51,796 bases of DNA from the NCBI GenBank assembly GCA_934162325.1, contig CAKPIH010000003.1, positions 1 through 51,796 of the forward strand, given 5' to 3'. A program made the translations under genes and the position numbers. The notes under the pieces were generated by a model. It searched no databases, was not told the DNA's origin, and worked only from the letters and a program-made list of their open reading frames with translations. Origin of the DNA: an uncultured Bacilli bacterium (GTDB taxonomy: Bacteria; Bacillota_I; Bacilli_A; RF39; UBA660). Shown here piece by piece: positions 1 to 9,168 of the stretch. Positions within the stretch are counted from its first letter, which is position 1. Each line of letters begins with the position of its first letter.

Positions 1-67
1 AAGTACCACCTATCATTACTATAATTAACCCTATTATTCCTATTATTAATCCTTTATTATTTTTCAT
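1..67 (-). CDS. SipW-type exported protein, N-terminal fragment (cut by window edge)
   Basis: Only the first 22 codons are inside the window. They encode a short basic start (MKNNK) and one hydrophobic segment ending IGGT. This matches the N-termini of the neighbouring SipW/TasA-type proteins, which have a single hydrophobic helix followed by a G-x-T/S-x-A-type cleavage region. A GAGGT ribosome binding site lies 6 nt upstream of the ATG. The start is only 17 nt after the stop of the 525-aa gene, so this is very probably the next gene of the same operon. The mature domain is outside the window and cannot be named. Confidence 0.6.
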   Translation of the reverse strand, partial: MKNNKGLIIGIIGLIIVMIGGT

Positions 68-84
68 ATTTTACCTCATATTTA

Positions 85-1662
85 TTAATTAACTGATAAT
101 TGATATGGTTCCGAACTTGACCCTGTTCCCGCCTTGATACTTAGTTCAGAGCTTAGACTAAGGACTGGGACGACCCCGTGCGGATAATAAGCAATGTAGC
201 TGGAGTTCGCAGAGCCCATCGTATTGACATACCACGCAGAGCCCGCACTGTCAGAATTAGGGGTTAATAACCAACCAGAATTAATACTTCCATTACTAAC
301 TATTGTTTTCATCCAGTTATTTGATGTACATGTACTATCATTATAACCACTTAGTAGTTTTGTGCATTTTCTTAAATCTGCTGCATAGCCATAATCACTT
401 GGATAAGGTAAGGCTATCTTTCCTTGCCATGATGTTGGTCTTCCGGAATATACTGTTGTTCCTCTTTCTTTTTCATATATTTGATTTGGATATAATGCAG
501 CAGTATTATTTCCTCCTAGATAATATGTTGTATCTGATATTAAGTTTCTTGTTTCAGTATTTTTTATTCCTTTACTTGTAAAATTACATGTTTTAGTTGC
601 ATTATTCTGTCCCGAATAACAGTTACCACTCTTTGCGTTATAATATAAACTTCCTCCAGTAGTTTCTGATTCATAGCCTGGATTTAATAATTTCATTAAT
701 CTTGCTTCTGTCCAGTCATTTTTACCATATGCGGTTTCTGCTCCAGTTGTAGTATCTTTGTTATCCCATGAGTATGTTTCTATTAGACCATTTCTTATTA
801 GTTTTACTTTACCATCAAATACTCCTATTATACGCCATATTTCACATGTCGATGATGATTGATTAGAGTAATCTGAGCAATTAAAATATATATAATTATT
901 TGGTGATGCTCCATAATATCTGATGTTACCTGCATTATCTTTCATAAGATTATTTGTAGTATCATATTGGTATGTTATACTGTTATTTGTTACTGGTGTT
1001 TTTGTGGCAGCATTATATAAATTAATTATTTTATTAGCTAAAATTGGTAATTCTCCTTGATTTGCATCTGCACTTACTGTTCCATTAAATGATGCATCCA
1101 TAGCATCATTGGCTATTTTTGATACATCTGCATAGATTACTATTAGATATTTATTTAATTTTGTATTTGATAATTGTTTAGTTAGTAATGTTATTTTACC
1201 TGTACTTGTTATACTTCCTTTACTTACTATATTAAATTTTTGATTAAGTAGAGATGCTACTGTTACTGTACTTGTTGTACTAGTATTATCTAGTACTGCA
1301 TATTTAAGTGCTCCTTTACTATTACCTGTTGAAAAAGCACTTGATAATGTTGTTACATTTAAATATAATGATCCATATCCTTCTATTGTACATGTAGACT
1401 TTATTCCTATATTTGCATATGTTAATGCTATTCCTTCTTTAATAGTAAATTTATTATCACTTATTAAATCACTTTCATTTAATGCTTTTATACTAGCATT
1501 TGCTATATCATTACCTTTAGTATAATCTATAGTAAAACAATTACTTGTTAATCCTATATTTACTCTACTACTTGTCCATGTAAGTATAGCATATGTTATT
1601 CCTGATATAATTAGTATCAAGGCTAGTACTCCTAGTACTATTAATTTCTTATTCTTTTCCAT
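85..1662 (-). CDS. SipW-type exported protein with C-terminal DUF6273/C-type-lectin-like domain (putative hypervariable surface protein)
   Basis: This 525-aa protein has an N-terminal hydrophobic helix (residues about 7-26) ending SGITYA, like SipW-dependent signal peptides of TasA/camelysin-type proteins. A beta-rich region follows to about residue 210. A second domain (about 235-525) begins with RYYGASPNNYIYFNCSDY and ends with GSSSEPYQL, a layout typical of DUF6273 domains, whose fold is expected to be C-type-lectin-like. The role is inferred: a secreted or cell-surface binding protein. Its paralogue ends at 6978. Outside the last 65 codons the two genes differ mainly at silent third positions; inside them they differ mainly at positions 1 and 2 (see the variable-region entry). 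The ATG has a GAAAGGAAGG ribosome binding site. A leader ORF and terminator lie just upstream, and another SipW-type gene follows. Confidence 0.8.
   Translation of the reverse strand: MEKNKKLIVLGVLALILIISGITYAILTWTSSRVNIGLTSNCFTIDYTKGNDIANASIKALNESDLISDNKFTIKEGIALTYANIGIKSTCTIEGYGSLYLNVTTLSSAFSTGNSKGALKYAVLDNTSTTSTVTVASLLNQKFNIVSKGSITSTGKITLLTKQLSNTKLNKYLIVIYADVSKIANDAMDASFNGTVSADANQGELPILANKIINLYNAATKTPVTNNSITYQYDTTNNLMKDNAGNIRYYGASPNNYIYFNCSDYSNQSSSTCEIWRIIGVFDGKVKLIRNGLIETYSWDNKDTTTGAETAYGKNDWTEARLMKLLNPGYESETTGGSLYYNAKSGNCYSGQNNATKTCNFTSKGIKNTETRNLISDTTYYLGGNNTAALYPNQIYEKERGTTVYSGRPTSWQGKIALPYPSDYGYAADLRKCTKLLSGYNDSTCTSNNWMKTIVSNGSINSGWLLTPNSDSAGSAWYVNTMGSANSSYIAYYPHGVVPVLSLSSELSIKAGTGSSSEPYQLSVN
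139..258 (-). other. Putative hypervariable segment 1 (DGR-like variable region)
   Basis: Forty codons near the 3' end of the 525-aa gene align without gaps to 7029-7148 of the 521-aa gene. By hand count, 23 codons differ: about 16 differences at codon position 1, 14 at position 2 and 5 at position 3. Twenty amino acids change. About 20 of the 35 differing sites have an A on the sense strand in one copy. Third bases are mostly conserved C, T or G, so many codon pairs could derive from AAC or AAT. The block is far richer in G+C than its surroundings and uses codons rare elsewhere here (GCG, GTC, TCG, GGC). Flanks (about 259-276 and 112-138) are nearly identical between the copies. The pattern is that of a diversity-generating retroelement variable region; that assignment is inference, since no template repeat or reverse transcriptase is visible. 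Confidence 0.6.
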
Positions 1663-1681
1663 TTTTTCCTTCCTTTCACGA

Positions 1682-1736
1682 TAAAAAGACTATGAAAAAT
1701 TACTAATATTTCTATTAGTTATTTCATAGTCTTTAT
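1682..1736 (-). terminator. Intrinsic terminator/attenuator between leader ORF and 525-aa gene
   Basis: A long hairpin has outer arms AAAGACTATGAAA / TTTCATAGTCTTT and inner arms ACTAAT / ATTAGT, and is followed on the minus strand by TTTTT. The leader ORF stop codon (1690-1692) lies in the downstream arm, and the next gene starts about 20 nt beyond. A ribosome finishing the leader ORF would therefore cover the hairpin. Attenuation is inferred; the hairpin is directly seen. The same arrangement is at 9114-9168. Confidence 0.75.
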
Positions 1737-1827
1737 CTATATTATTATTTATTATACTTAGGTTAGATTTTTGAACCCCCCCCCCAATTAACTTGTGGTT
1801 AACTTTTGCAAATAATACTTTTTTCAT
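1690..1827 (-). CDS. Leader small ORF 1 (45 aa) with a G10 tract
   Basis: The ATG at 1827 follows a perfect AAAGGAGG ribosome binding site with 8-nt spacing. The 45-aa product starts MKKVLFAKVNHKLI, is basic at its N-terminus, rich in Asn and Ile towards the end, and has no clear membrane helix. A near copy of 44 aa precedes the second SipW-type operon (9124-9258), and both reading frames are kept although they differ in length by one codon. In this copy, codons 15-18 contain ten consecutive G residues (C10 on the plus strand, 1776-1785), so slippage would shift the frame. The stop lies inside the terminator hairpin. It may be a regulatory leader peptide; no function is recognised. A longer in-frame start at 1914 exists but has no good ribosome binding site and overlaps the -10 region. 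Confidence 0.55.
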   Translation of the reverse strand: MKKVLFAKVNHKLIGGGVQKSNLSIINNNIDKDYEITNRNISNFS

Positions 1828-1904
1828 AAGAGGGGCCTCCTTTCCGATTTGCGAATTATTTAGGATCTTTTTCGTAAATCTTTTATCTCTTACCTTACAT
1901 ATAA

Positions 1905-1933
1905 ATGATATCACAAAATAATTTGTTAGTCAA
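1905..1933 (-). promoter_or_regulatory. Sigma-A promoter for leader ORF 1 / 525-aa operon
   Basis: The minus strand shows -35 TTGACT (1928-1933), a 17-nt spacer and -10 TATCAT (1905-1910). Transcription would start about 70 nt before the leader ORF. A 9-of-10 inverted repeat (GATTTACGAA / TTCGCAAATC) lies between the start region and the ribosome binding site and could fold in the 5' leader. Confidence 0.65.
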
Positions 1934-1945
1934 TTATTTTGTGAT
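1910..1945. promoter_or_regulatory. Perfect 13-bp inverted repeat over the promoter (putative operator)
   Basis: Arms ATCACAAAATAAT and ATTATTTTGTGAT are separated by 10 bp. The repeat covers the -35 box and the spacer up to the edge of the -10 box. No T-run follows, so an operator is more likely than a terminator. The other leader copy lacks a comparable repeat, so the two operons may be controlled differently. The binding protein is unknown. Confidence 0.55.
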
Positions 1946-1954
1946 ACTTTATAT

Positions 1955-3061
1955 CTAATTTAATTTTTTATTATATTTAGTAAATTCACTATCATCATCT
2001 AATTCTGTTTCTGACAATAATTTAAATAGTTCTTTTTGTTTTCTATTAATCTTTGAAGGTATTACGACATTAATGATAACATACATATCACCTTTCTTAT
2101 TATTAATATCACTATCTATTCCTTTACCTTTTAATCTTAATTTAGTACCATTTTTAGTACCATCAGGTATTGTTACATAAGCATTACCATATAGTGTTGG
2201 TATTTCTTTTTTGCATCCTAAGACTGCTTCAGTTATAGTAAGAGGTACTTCTATATAAATGTCATTGCCGTCTCTTTTATAGAAGGAATCTTCTTTTACA
2301 GCAAATTCGATGTATAAATCTCCTGGCTGTCCTCCATTAGTACCGGCTTCTCCTTTACCCGCTAATCTTAGTCTATTGCCTGTATCTACTCCTTTAGGAA
2401 TAGTTACAGTAAGGGTTTTCTTTTTAACTACTTTGCCTGTTCCTTTACAAGATGTACATATTTTATCAAATGATGAACCTGTTCCACCACAATGTGGACA
2501 AGTAGTTCTTGATAAGAAAGAACCAAACATTGTACTTTGCTGACGGGTTACAGTTCCAGATCCTTTACATTCAGGACAAGTATGACTATTAAATCCACCT
2601 TCGCCATGACATTCACTACACTCGTCTTCGCATTCTACTTCGATATCTCTCTTACTACCATGAACTGCTTCTTCAAAAGTAACAGTCATTCTATATAATA
2701 AATCACTACCGGCTTGTTTTCTTTTTGAGCCTCTAGATGAACTTGTTCTAAAACCAAAGTTCTTAAGTACTTCTTCCATGATATCACCATAGTCACTAAA
2801 GTCAAAGCCATCAAATCCTGAGAAGCCACCTTGAGCATTAGTAAATGCACTATGTCCGAATTGATCATACTGTTTTCTCTTATTCTCATCTGATAATACT
2901 GCATAGGCTTCTTGACACTCTTTAAACTTTTCAGCAGCATTTTCTTCTTTAGAAACATCAGGGTGATACTTCTTGGCTAATTTTCTAAATGCTGATTTTA
3001 TTTCATCTTGGGTAGCGGTCTTTGGTACTCCCAGTACCTCATAATAATCTTTTTTATCCAT
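1955..3061 (-). CDS. dnaJ: Chaperone protein DnaJ
   Basis: This 368-aa Hsp40 co-chaperone stimulates the ATPase of DnaK and delivers unfolded substrates to it in the cytoplasm. The J domain carries HPD at residues 33-35, followed by a Gly/Phe-rich linker (about 70-110). A zinc-binding region has four CxxCxGxG-type repeats ([32 protein letters not shown]), and then come the C-terminal substrate-binding domains. The length is normal for a type I DnaJ. I chose the ATG at 3061 because GGAGG lies 6 nt upstream and the protein then begins [11 protein letters not shown], as in the family; an in-frame start 18 nt earlier lacks support. It is the last gene of the hrcA operon, separated from dnaK by a small hairpin. 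Confidence 0.97.
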   Translation of the reverse strand: MDKKDYYEVLGVPKTATQDEIKSAFRKLAKKYHPDVSKEENAAEKFKECQEAYAVLSDENKRKQYDQFGHSAFTNAQGGFSGFDGFDFSDYGDIMEEVLKNFGFRTSSSRGSKRKQAGSDLLYRMTVTFEEAVHGSKRDIEVECEDECSECHGEGGFNSHTCPECKGSGTVTRQQSTMFGSFLSRTTCPHCGGTGSSFDKICTSCKGTGKVVKKKTLTVTIPKGVDTGNRLRLAGKGEAGTNGGQPGDLYIEFAVKEDSFYKRDGNDIYIEVPLTITEAVLGCKKEIPTLYGNAYVTIPDGTKNGTKLRLKGKGIDSDINNKKGDMYVIINVVIPSKINRKQKELFKLLSETELDDDSEFTKYNKKLN

Positions 3062-3083
3062 ATTTTCCTCCAAGTACAAGTAT

Positions 3084-3107
3084 AAAGCTCTAGAAAGCTA
3101 GAGCTTT
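3084..3107 (-). terminator. Hairpin between dnaK and dnaJ
   Basis: A perfect 10-bp stem (AAAGCTCTAG / CTAGAGCTTT) with a 4-nt loop sits in the 53-nt gap between dnaK and dnaJ. Only a short T stretch follows on the minus strand, so it probably acts as a weak terminator or an RNA-processing/stability element that lowers dnaJ expression relative to dnaK. Confidence 0.55.
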
Positions 3108-3114
3108 TACTTAA

Positions 3115-5160
<2,046 letters not shown>

Positions 5161-5168
<8 letters not shown>

Positions 5169-5736
5169 TTACTTTCACCATAGCAGTTCTAAGTACTCTA
5201 TCTTTATACATATAACCTTTTTGTAACACTACTGTTACAACTCCTGATTCTTTAGTTTCATCATGATCAACAACAACAGCTTGCTCTAGTGCTGGATCAA
5301 ATTCTTTACCTAAACAATCTATTTCTTTTACTTCAAACTTTTCAAGTAAATCTTTTATTTGCTTATACATAAGTTTAAAGCCTTCTAGAAACTTAGATAC
5401 TTCATCTTCTAAGTTATCATCATCCATACTTATTGCTCTTTCAAAGTTATCTAAGATAGGAAGAAAACCTTTTAAAATATCTTCTTCAGCATATTTTATT
5501 ATTCTATTAGTTTCTTCATCTTTTCTTCTTTTATAATTAATAAGTTCAGCTTGACTTCTTAGAAGTGCCTCCTCTAGATTCTTTATTTTATCTTCTAGTT
5601 TATTATCACCACAAGAGCATTCTTCATTGCAAGTACATTCTTCTTTAGTTTCTTTGCAGTTACATTCTTCATTACTGCAATGTTCTTTCTTTATTTCTTT
5701 TTCTTCTTTTTTATGTTTATTATTCTTCTTTTCCAC
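5161..5736 (-). CDS. grpE: Nucleotide exchange factor GrpE, with a Cys-rich N-terminal tail
   Basis: A 191-aa cytoplasmic dimer that releases ADP from DnaK. The long helical region (LEEALLRSQAELINYKRRKDEE, here in part) and the C-terminal beta domain (VVLQKGYMYKDRVLRTAMV) are family hallmarks. The start is a GTG at 5736 with GGAGG 5 nt upstream; it overlaps the end of hrcA by 17 nt. The unusual part is the N-terminus: residues 20-42 hold seven cysteines (20, 25, 27, 34, 36, 40, 42) among Lys and Glu, in C-x-C and EEC patterns. Ordinary GrpE tails are charged but without cysteine. The cysteines could bind metal or sense redox; nothing in the sequence settles this. Confidence 0.95.
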
Positions 5737-6733
5737 TTTGACCTCCTAAATTATTTTTAATGTAATCTAGTAGTGTTACCACTCTATCATACTCCATTCT
5801 CTTTGGTCCAATTATTGCTATTGTTCCTTCGGTTCCATCTATATTATATTTAGTTTTAATAACTGAAACATCATCTGTAAGTTCTGTTTCACTACCAACA
5901 TAAATATTTATTCCATTATCTTCTTCTTTCATTTTAGAAATACTATCTATATCTTCAAATTTACTAAGTATTTCTTTTACTTTATCGATATTAGTAAACT
6001 CTGGTTGTTTAAGCATATTAGTTCTTCCACCAAAGTAAGCATTCTCTCTTTGAGCAGTAGTAAATTCATGAAAAGCATCATAGAAGGTATTATAAAGTAC
6101 TTCATATTGACCAACATAATCTTTTATAATTGGTTTTACTTCATACTCTAGTTTTTCGCTTACCTCGTTAATAGGAGTACCTATTACTAATTTATTTATT
6201 AGTTCTACTGTTTTCTTTACATCTTCTTTAGGAACAGTATTTGGTAAGTATAATGTTTTATGTTGTACTACTCCTTTATCTGTTATTACTATAGATAATA
6301 TTTTATTATCTTCTAGTGGAACTACTTCTACTTTCTTAAGTCTATTTTCTTTAGAAGCACCTCCTAGTACAACTGCTGTATAGTTAGTTATCTCACTAAT
6401 TATCTCTATACTCTTCTTAATAGTATCATTTAAATCTAATGTATTATTTCTAAAAATAGTTTGAAGTTTTAGCATATCTTCTCCAGTCATATTTTTAGGT
6501 TTCATTAAATTATCTACATAATACTTATAACCTTCTTCACTAGGTATTCTACCTGATGCAAAATGATTTTTTTCTAGTAGGTGTAATTCTTCTAAGGCTA
6601 CCATTTCATTTCTAATTGTAGCACTAGAACATTTTAATTTCTTACAAATATGATTTGAACTTACTGGTTTAGCAGTTCTAATATATTCTTCTACTATTAC
6701 TTTTAGTATTTCATTTTGTCTCTTGGTGATCAT
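5720..6733 (-). CDS. hrcA: Heat-inducible transcription repressor HrcA
   Basis: This 337-aa repressor of class I heat-shock genes binds CIRCE operators. The N-terminal winged helix-turn-helix (residues about 1-75) includes RQNEILKVIVEEYI and SSATIRNEM, and the C-terminal part carries family signatures such as GRIPSEEGYKYYVD and IIGPKRMEYDRVV. It is the first gene of the operon and its own promoter carries two CIRCE-like sites, implying autoregulation and GroEL-dependent feedback as in other Firmicutes. The start is supported by a GGAAGTGA element upstream. It overlaps grpE by 17 nt. Confidence 0.96.
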   Translation of the reverse strand: MITKRQNEILKVIVEEYIRTAKPVSSNHICKKLKCSSATIRNEMVALEELHLLEKNHFASGRIPSEEGYKYYVDNLMKPKNMTGEDMLKLQTIFRNNTLDLNDTIKKSIEIISEITNYTAVVLGGASKENRLKKVEVVPLEDNKILSIVITDKGVVQHKTLYLPNTVPKEDVKKTVELINKLVIGTPINEVSEKLEYEVKPIIKDYVGQYEVLYNTFYDAFHEFTTAQRENAYFGGRTNMLKQPEFTNIDKVKEILSKFEDIDSISKMKEEDNGINIYVGSETELTDDVSVIKTKYNIDGTEGTIAIIGPKRMEYDRVVTLLDYIKNNLGGQSGKEE

Positions 6734-6746
6734 TATATCACTTCCT

Positions 6747-6773
6747 TTAGCAATTCTTTATTTCCATTGCTAA
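6747..6773. promoter_or_regulatory. CIRCE-like operator, proximal
   Basis: A 9-9-9 inverted repeat, TTAGCAATT-N9-CATTGCTAA, lies between the -10 box and the hrcA start codon. The canonical CIRCE is TTAGCACTC-N9-GAGTGCTAA; outer half-site bases TTAGCA/TGCTAA and spacing are kept, while the inner bases are AT-shifted. It should bind HrcA. Confidence 0.85.
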
Positions 6774-6777
6774 TATC

Positions 6778-6806
6778 ATTATATTACTATTCTTTAGCAA
6801 TGTCAA
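6778..6806 (-). promoter_or_regulatory. Sigma-A promoter of the hrcA-grpE-dnaK-dnaJ operon
   Basis: Consensus boxes TTGACA (6801-6806) and TATAAT (6778-6783) are separated by exactly 17 nt on the minus strand. The -35 box lies inside the distal CIRCE-like site and the -10 box ends 4 nt before the proximal one, so HrcA would cover both sides of the promoter. Confidence 0.88.
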
Positions 6807-6820
6807 CATAAAATTGCTAA
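6794..6820. promoter_or_regulatory. CIRCE-like operator, distal
   Basis: A second 9-9-9 inverted repeat, TTAGCAATG-N9-AATTGCTAA, overlaps the -35 box of the hrcA promoter. It shares the TTAGCAAT half-site with the proximal copy, supporting a lineage-specific CIRCE variant. Confidence 0.85.
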
Positions 6821-6852
6821 TTTTTTTATTTTTTTATATTTCTATAGTCAAA

Positions 6853-6892
6853 ACTAAAAGAAAAAGAACTAGTTTAGTTAAACTAATTCTAT
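6853..6892 (-). terminator. Intrinsic terminator after the 185-aa/521-aa operon
   Basis: Arms AGAATTAGTTT / AAACTAGTTCT (one mismatch) form a hairpin at 6865-6890, followed on the minus strand by TTTTTCTTTT. It separates the SipW-type operon from the hrcA promoter. Confidence 0.75.
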
Positions 6893-6961
6893 AATATTTC
6901 ATAGCAGACCTTCAAATCAAACAAAGACCTTTTTTACCACGTGTCCACTGCCGAAGAAGGA

Positions 6962-6996
6962 ATATCAATCTGCCCGCTTATGCGGACAATTGATAT
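6962..6996 (-). other. GC-rich hairpin at the stop codon of the 521-aa gene
   Basis: Inverted repeat with arms ATATCAATTGTCCGC and GCGGGCAGATTGATAT (one bulge, one G-T pair) and loop ATAA. The TAA stop codon lies in the loop. No T-run follows, so it is not a normal terminator. It sits about 30 nt beyond the hypervariable segment, where known DGR target genes carry a hairpin/cruciform after the initiation-of-mutagenic-homology sequence. The 525-aa paralogue has only the first arm. Confidence 0.6.
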
Positions 6997-8543
6997 GGCG
7001 CTGAACTTGATCCTGTTCCCGCCTTGATGGCTAGTTCAGAGTTTAGATAAAGGACTGGCGCGACCCCATACGCATTAGAAGCAAAGTGGTTGCTGACGAC
7101 ACTGCCCGACGAATAGACACTCCACGCAGTGGTCGCACTGTCGGAAGTAGGGGTTAATAACCAACCATCTTTTGGTGCTATTATAGTCTTCATCCAGTTA
7201 TTTGATGTACATGTACTATTATCATAATTATATAAGTTTTGACTACATTTACTTAAATCTACAGCATAGCCATAATCACTAGGATAGGCTAGTGCTATCT
7301 TTCCTGTCCATGTTGTTGGTCTAGCACTAGTATATACTTTTCCAGTACTTCTTTCATATTCATATATTTCATTTGCATATACATTATATGTATTCCATCC
7401 TAATAATGAATATGTTTCTTCAGAGATTAGACCTCTTGTTTTATCGTTTTTAATTCCAGTTGAAGTAAAGTCACATGCTTTGGTAGCGTTATTCACTTCT
7501 GCATAACAATTACCGCTTCCTGAATTGTAATATAGACTTCCTCCAGTAGTCTCCGATTCATAGCCTGGATTTAATAATTTCATTAGTCTTGCTTCTGTCC
7601 AATCATTTTTACCATAGTTATCTTCTGCTCCAGTTGATGTGTTTTTATTATCCCAAGAGTATGTTCCTATTTGACTACCTCTTATTAGTTTTACTTTATT
7701 ATTAAATACTCCAATTATTCGCCATGTTTCACATGTAGATGATGATTGATTTGAATAATCTGAACAATTAAAGTATATATAATTATTTGGTGATGCTCCA
7801 TAATATCTTACATTACCATCTACATCACTCATTAAACTATGCTCTGTATCATAAAAATATTTTATTTGATTCATTATTTCTGTTTTATTCGGAGCATTTA
7901 TATATGTTGTTACTATATTACTAGCTAGTGTATTATCAGTATCTGGTGTATCTGGTATCTTACCTTCTTTAATAAAGCCACCAGTTCCATCGGCGTGTAA
8001 TTTAAAACTAAAGTTTTTATTCATCATTGTTATAGGATTTTCATAGTTTGCTCCATCAATCCATATATATAATTTATAACTAGTTAAAGATGTTGCTACA
8101 GTATTATTTTCTGTTAATACAATATGTTTAGTACTATTTGTAGTACAATCTACTGTATTATTAGTTAATGAATCGGCAGTAAAATTACCAGACTTTAAAA
8201 GTGTTCCACCTTTATAGAATTCATATTTAAAACTTTCATGTTTTAAACCATCATCTATACTTATTATATCTAAATACATGTTAATAGCAACACCACTAGT
8301 ATTAGCTCTTGCTTCTATTGTTTTTACTATTCCTTTACTTTTATCTGATACTGGTCTTAATTTAGCATTTTCTATTGATGCTCCTCCATTAAAATATACA
8401 GTAGCAGCTCCTATATTTGTTACTATTTTAGTTTCTTGGTCTGAAGAAGTTCTCCATACGTAATAAGCAAAGGTAGAACCTATTATTGCAAATACTAATA
8501 GTGATATTCCAAATATCATAAATGCTTTTGCTTTATTTTTCAT
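6978..8543 (-). CDS. SipW-type exported protein with C-terminal DUF6273/C-type-lectin-like domain (putative hypervariable surface protein)
   Basis: A 521-aa paralogue of the protein encoded at 85-1662. The N-terminal hydrophobic helix ends IIGSTFAYYVW, a SipW-type export signal. A beta-rich region (about 30-230) differs from the paralogue, while the C-terminal domain from RYYGASPNNYIYFNCSDY onward is nearly the same. Within that domain one 25-residue stretch is identical in protein although the DNA differs at several silent third positions, showing purifying selection. The terminal segment shows the opposite pattern (7029-7148). The ATG overlaps the stop of the 185-aa gene by 1 nt, so the two are translationally coupled. 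A stop-codon hairpin and a terminator follow. The expected role is surface ligand binding, inferred from the fold family. Confidence 0.8.
   Translation of the reverse strand: MKNKAKAFMIFGISLLVFAIIGSTFAYYVWRTSSDQETKIVTNIGAATVYFNGGASIENAKLRPVSDKSKGIVKTIEARANTSGVAINMYLDIISIDDGLKHESFKYEFYKGGTLLKSGNFTADSLTNNTVDCTTNSTKHIVLTENNTVATSLTSYKLYIWIDGANYENPITMMNKNFSFKLHADGTGGFIKEGKIPDTPDTDNTLASNIVTTYINAPNKTEIMNQIKYFYDTEHSLMSDVDGNVRYYGASPNNYIYFNCSDYSNQSSSTCETWRIIGVFNNKVKLIRGSQIGTYSWDNKNTSTGAEDNYGKNDWTEARLMKLLNPGYESETTGGSLYYNSGSGNCYAEVNNATKACDFTSTGIKNDKTRGLISEETYSLLGWNTYNVYANEIYEYERSTGKVYTSARPTTWTGKIALAYPSDYGYAVDLSKCSQNLYNYDNSTCTSNNWMKTIIAPKDGWLLTPTSDSATTAWSVYSSGSVVSNHFASNAYGVAPVLYLNSELAIKAGTGSSSAPYQLSA
7029..7148 (-). 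other. Putative hypervariable segment 2 (DGR-like variable region)
   Basis: The counterpart of 139-258. It begins after the conserved GWLLTP-T-SDSA motif and ends before the conserved IKAGTGSSS segment. Conserved codons (GCG TGG, GTC, GGC, GGG GTC, CTT) alternate with codons changed at positions 1 and 2. DUF6273 domains often carry GVRPV; the two copies here read GVVPV and GVAPV, with codons GTC and GCG at that site. The G+C content is well above that of the flanking gene. Confidence 0.6.
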
Positions 8544-9100
8544 TATTTATCACCACTTTCTATCTTCATACTTATACTTCCTTTATATTTGGTATCAACT
8601 AATGCTAGCATTTGTTCTTCAGTTAAAACATTTCCATCTACCCATACATATACTGTTATTTTTTTAGAAGAAGTAGTAAGTGCTATATTACTAGCAATTG
8701 CAAGATTTCCAGTACTAGATATTACTCCACTTCCTAAATTAGTAGTACCACTCATTATTTGATATTTTAATGCTCCACTTGTTAATAAATTACTTGATGT
8801 TATACTATCAGTATTTAAATATAGTGTTCCTTTACCAGTATTTATTGTACAAGTACTACCTAAAGATACTGTTATAGTAGTAGATAATCCACTCTTATAA
8901 TCATCACTAATCATTAATGTCTTAGATTTATCATCACTACCTATATCTTTTCCTTTAACATATTTTACATTTAAGTCAAAGCATTCTGAAGAACCTGTTA
9001 TCTTGAGTGCAGGTACTACCCAAGTAAAAGCAGCATAAGTAATACCAGTAATTACTAATACTATACCTATTATTAATAATATTAATTTACTTTTTTTCAT
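8543..9100 (-). CDS. SipW-type exported beta-rich protein
   Basis: A 185-aa protein with basic start MKKSK, a hydrophobic helix (about 5-24) ending TGITYAAFTW, and a mature part rich in Ser, Thr, Lys and Gly. It resembles the N-terminal half of the 525-aa protein (FTIDYTKG versus FDLNVKYVKG after the signal; both have STCTI, then KGTLYLN or GSLYLN). It is probably a TasA/camelysin-like matrix or surface subunit. GGAGG lies 6 nt before the ATG. It is the first large gene of the operon, following the leader ORF and terminator, and shares 1 nt with the 521-aa gene. A fibre-forming role is inference. Confidence 0.75.
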   Translation of the reverse strand: MKKSKLILLIIGIVLVITGITYAAFTWVVPALKITGSSECFDLNVKYVKGKDIGSDDKSKTLMISDDYKSGLSTTITVSLGSTCTINTGKGTLYLNTDSITSSNLLTSGALKYQIMSGTTNLGSGVISSTGNLAIASNIALTTSSKKITVYVWVDGNVLTEEQMLALVDTKYKGSISMKIESGDK

Positions 9101-9113
9101 TTGTTACCTCCAT

Positions 9114-9168
9114 GATAAAAAGACTATGAAAAATCACTAATATTTCTATTAGTTATTTCATAGTCTTT
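9114..9168 (-). terminator. Intrinsic terminator/attenuator between leader ORF 2 and 185-aa gene
   Basis: Arms AAAGACTATGAAA / TTTCATAGTCTTT plus an inner ACTAAT / ATTAGT stem, then TTTTT on the minus strand. It is nearly identical to the hairpin at 1682-1736, and the leader ORF stop (9124-9126) again lies in the downstream arm. Confidence 0.75.

Noticed and set aside
1690..1914. A 74-codon open frame from an upstream ATG covering leader ORF 1
   Set aside because: The upstream ATG lies at the -10 region and has no ribosome binding site; the ATG at 1827 has a perfect one, and only that version is conserved in the second leader copy.
2310..2543. Open frames opposite dnaJ, dnaK, parC, tadA and other genes
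   Set aside because: They lack ribosome binding sites and lie antisense to clearly conserved coding regions; they are shadow frames.
6893..6961. Possible DGR template repeat downstream of the 521-aa gene (short GC-rich patch with some resemblance to the variable segment)
   Set aside because: Only a few short matches (for example GGCAGTG, CGTGG) align and only with gaps; it is far too short and not adenine-rich at the variable codons.
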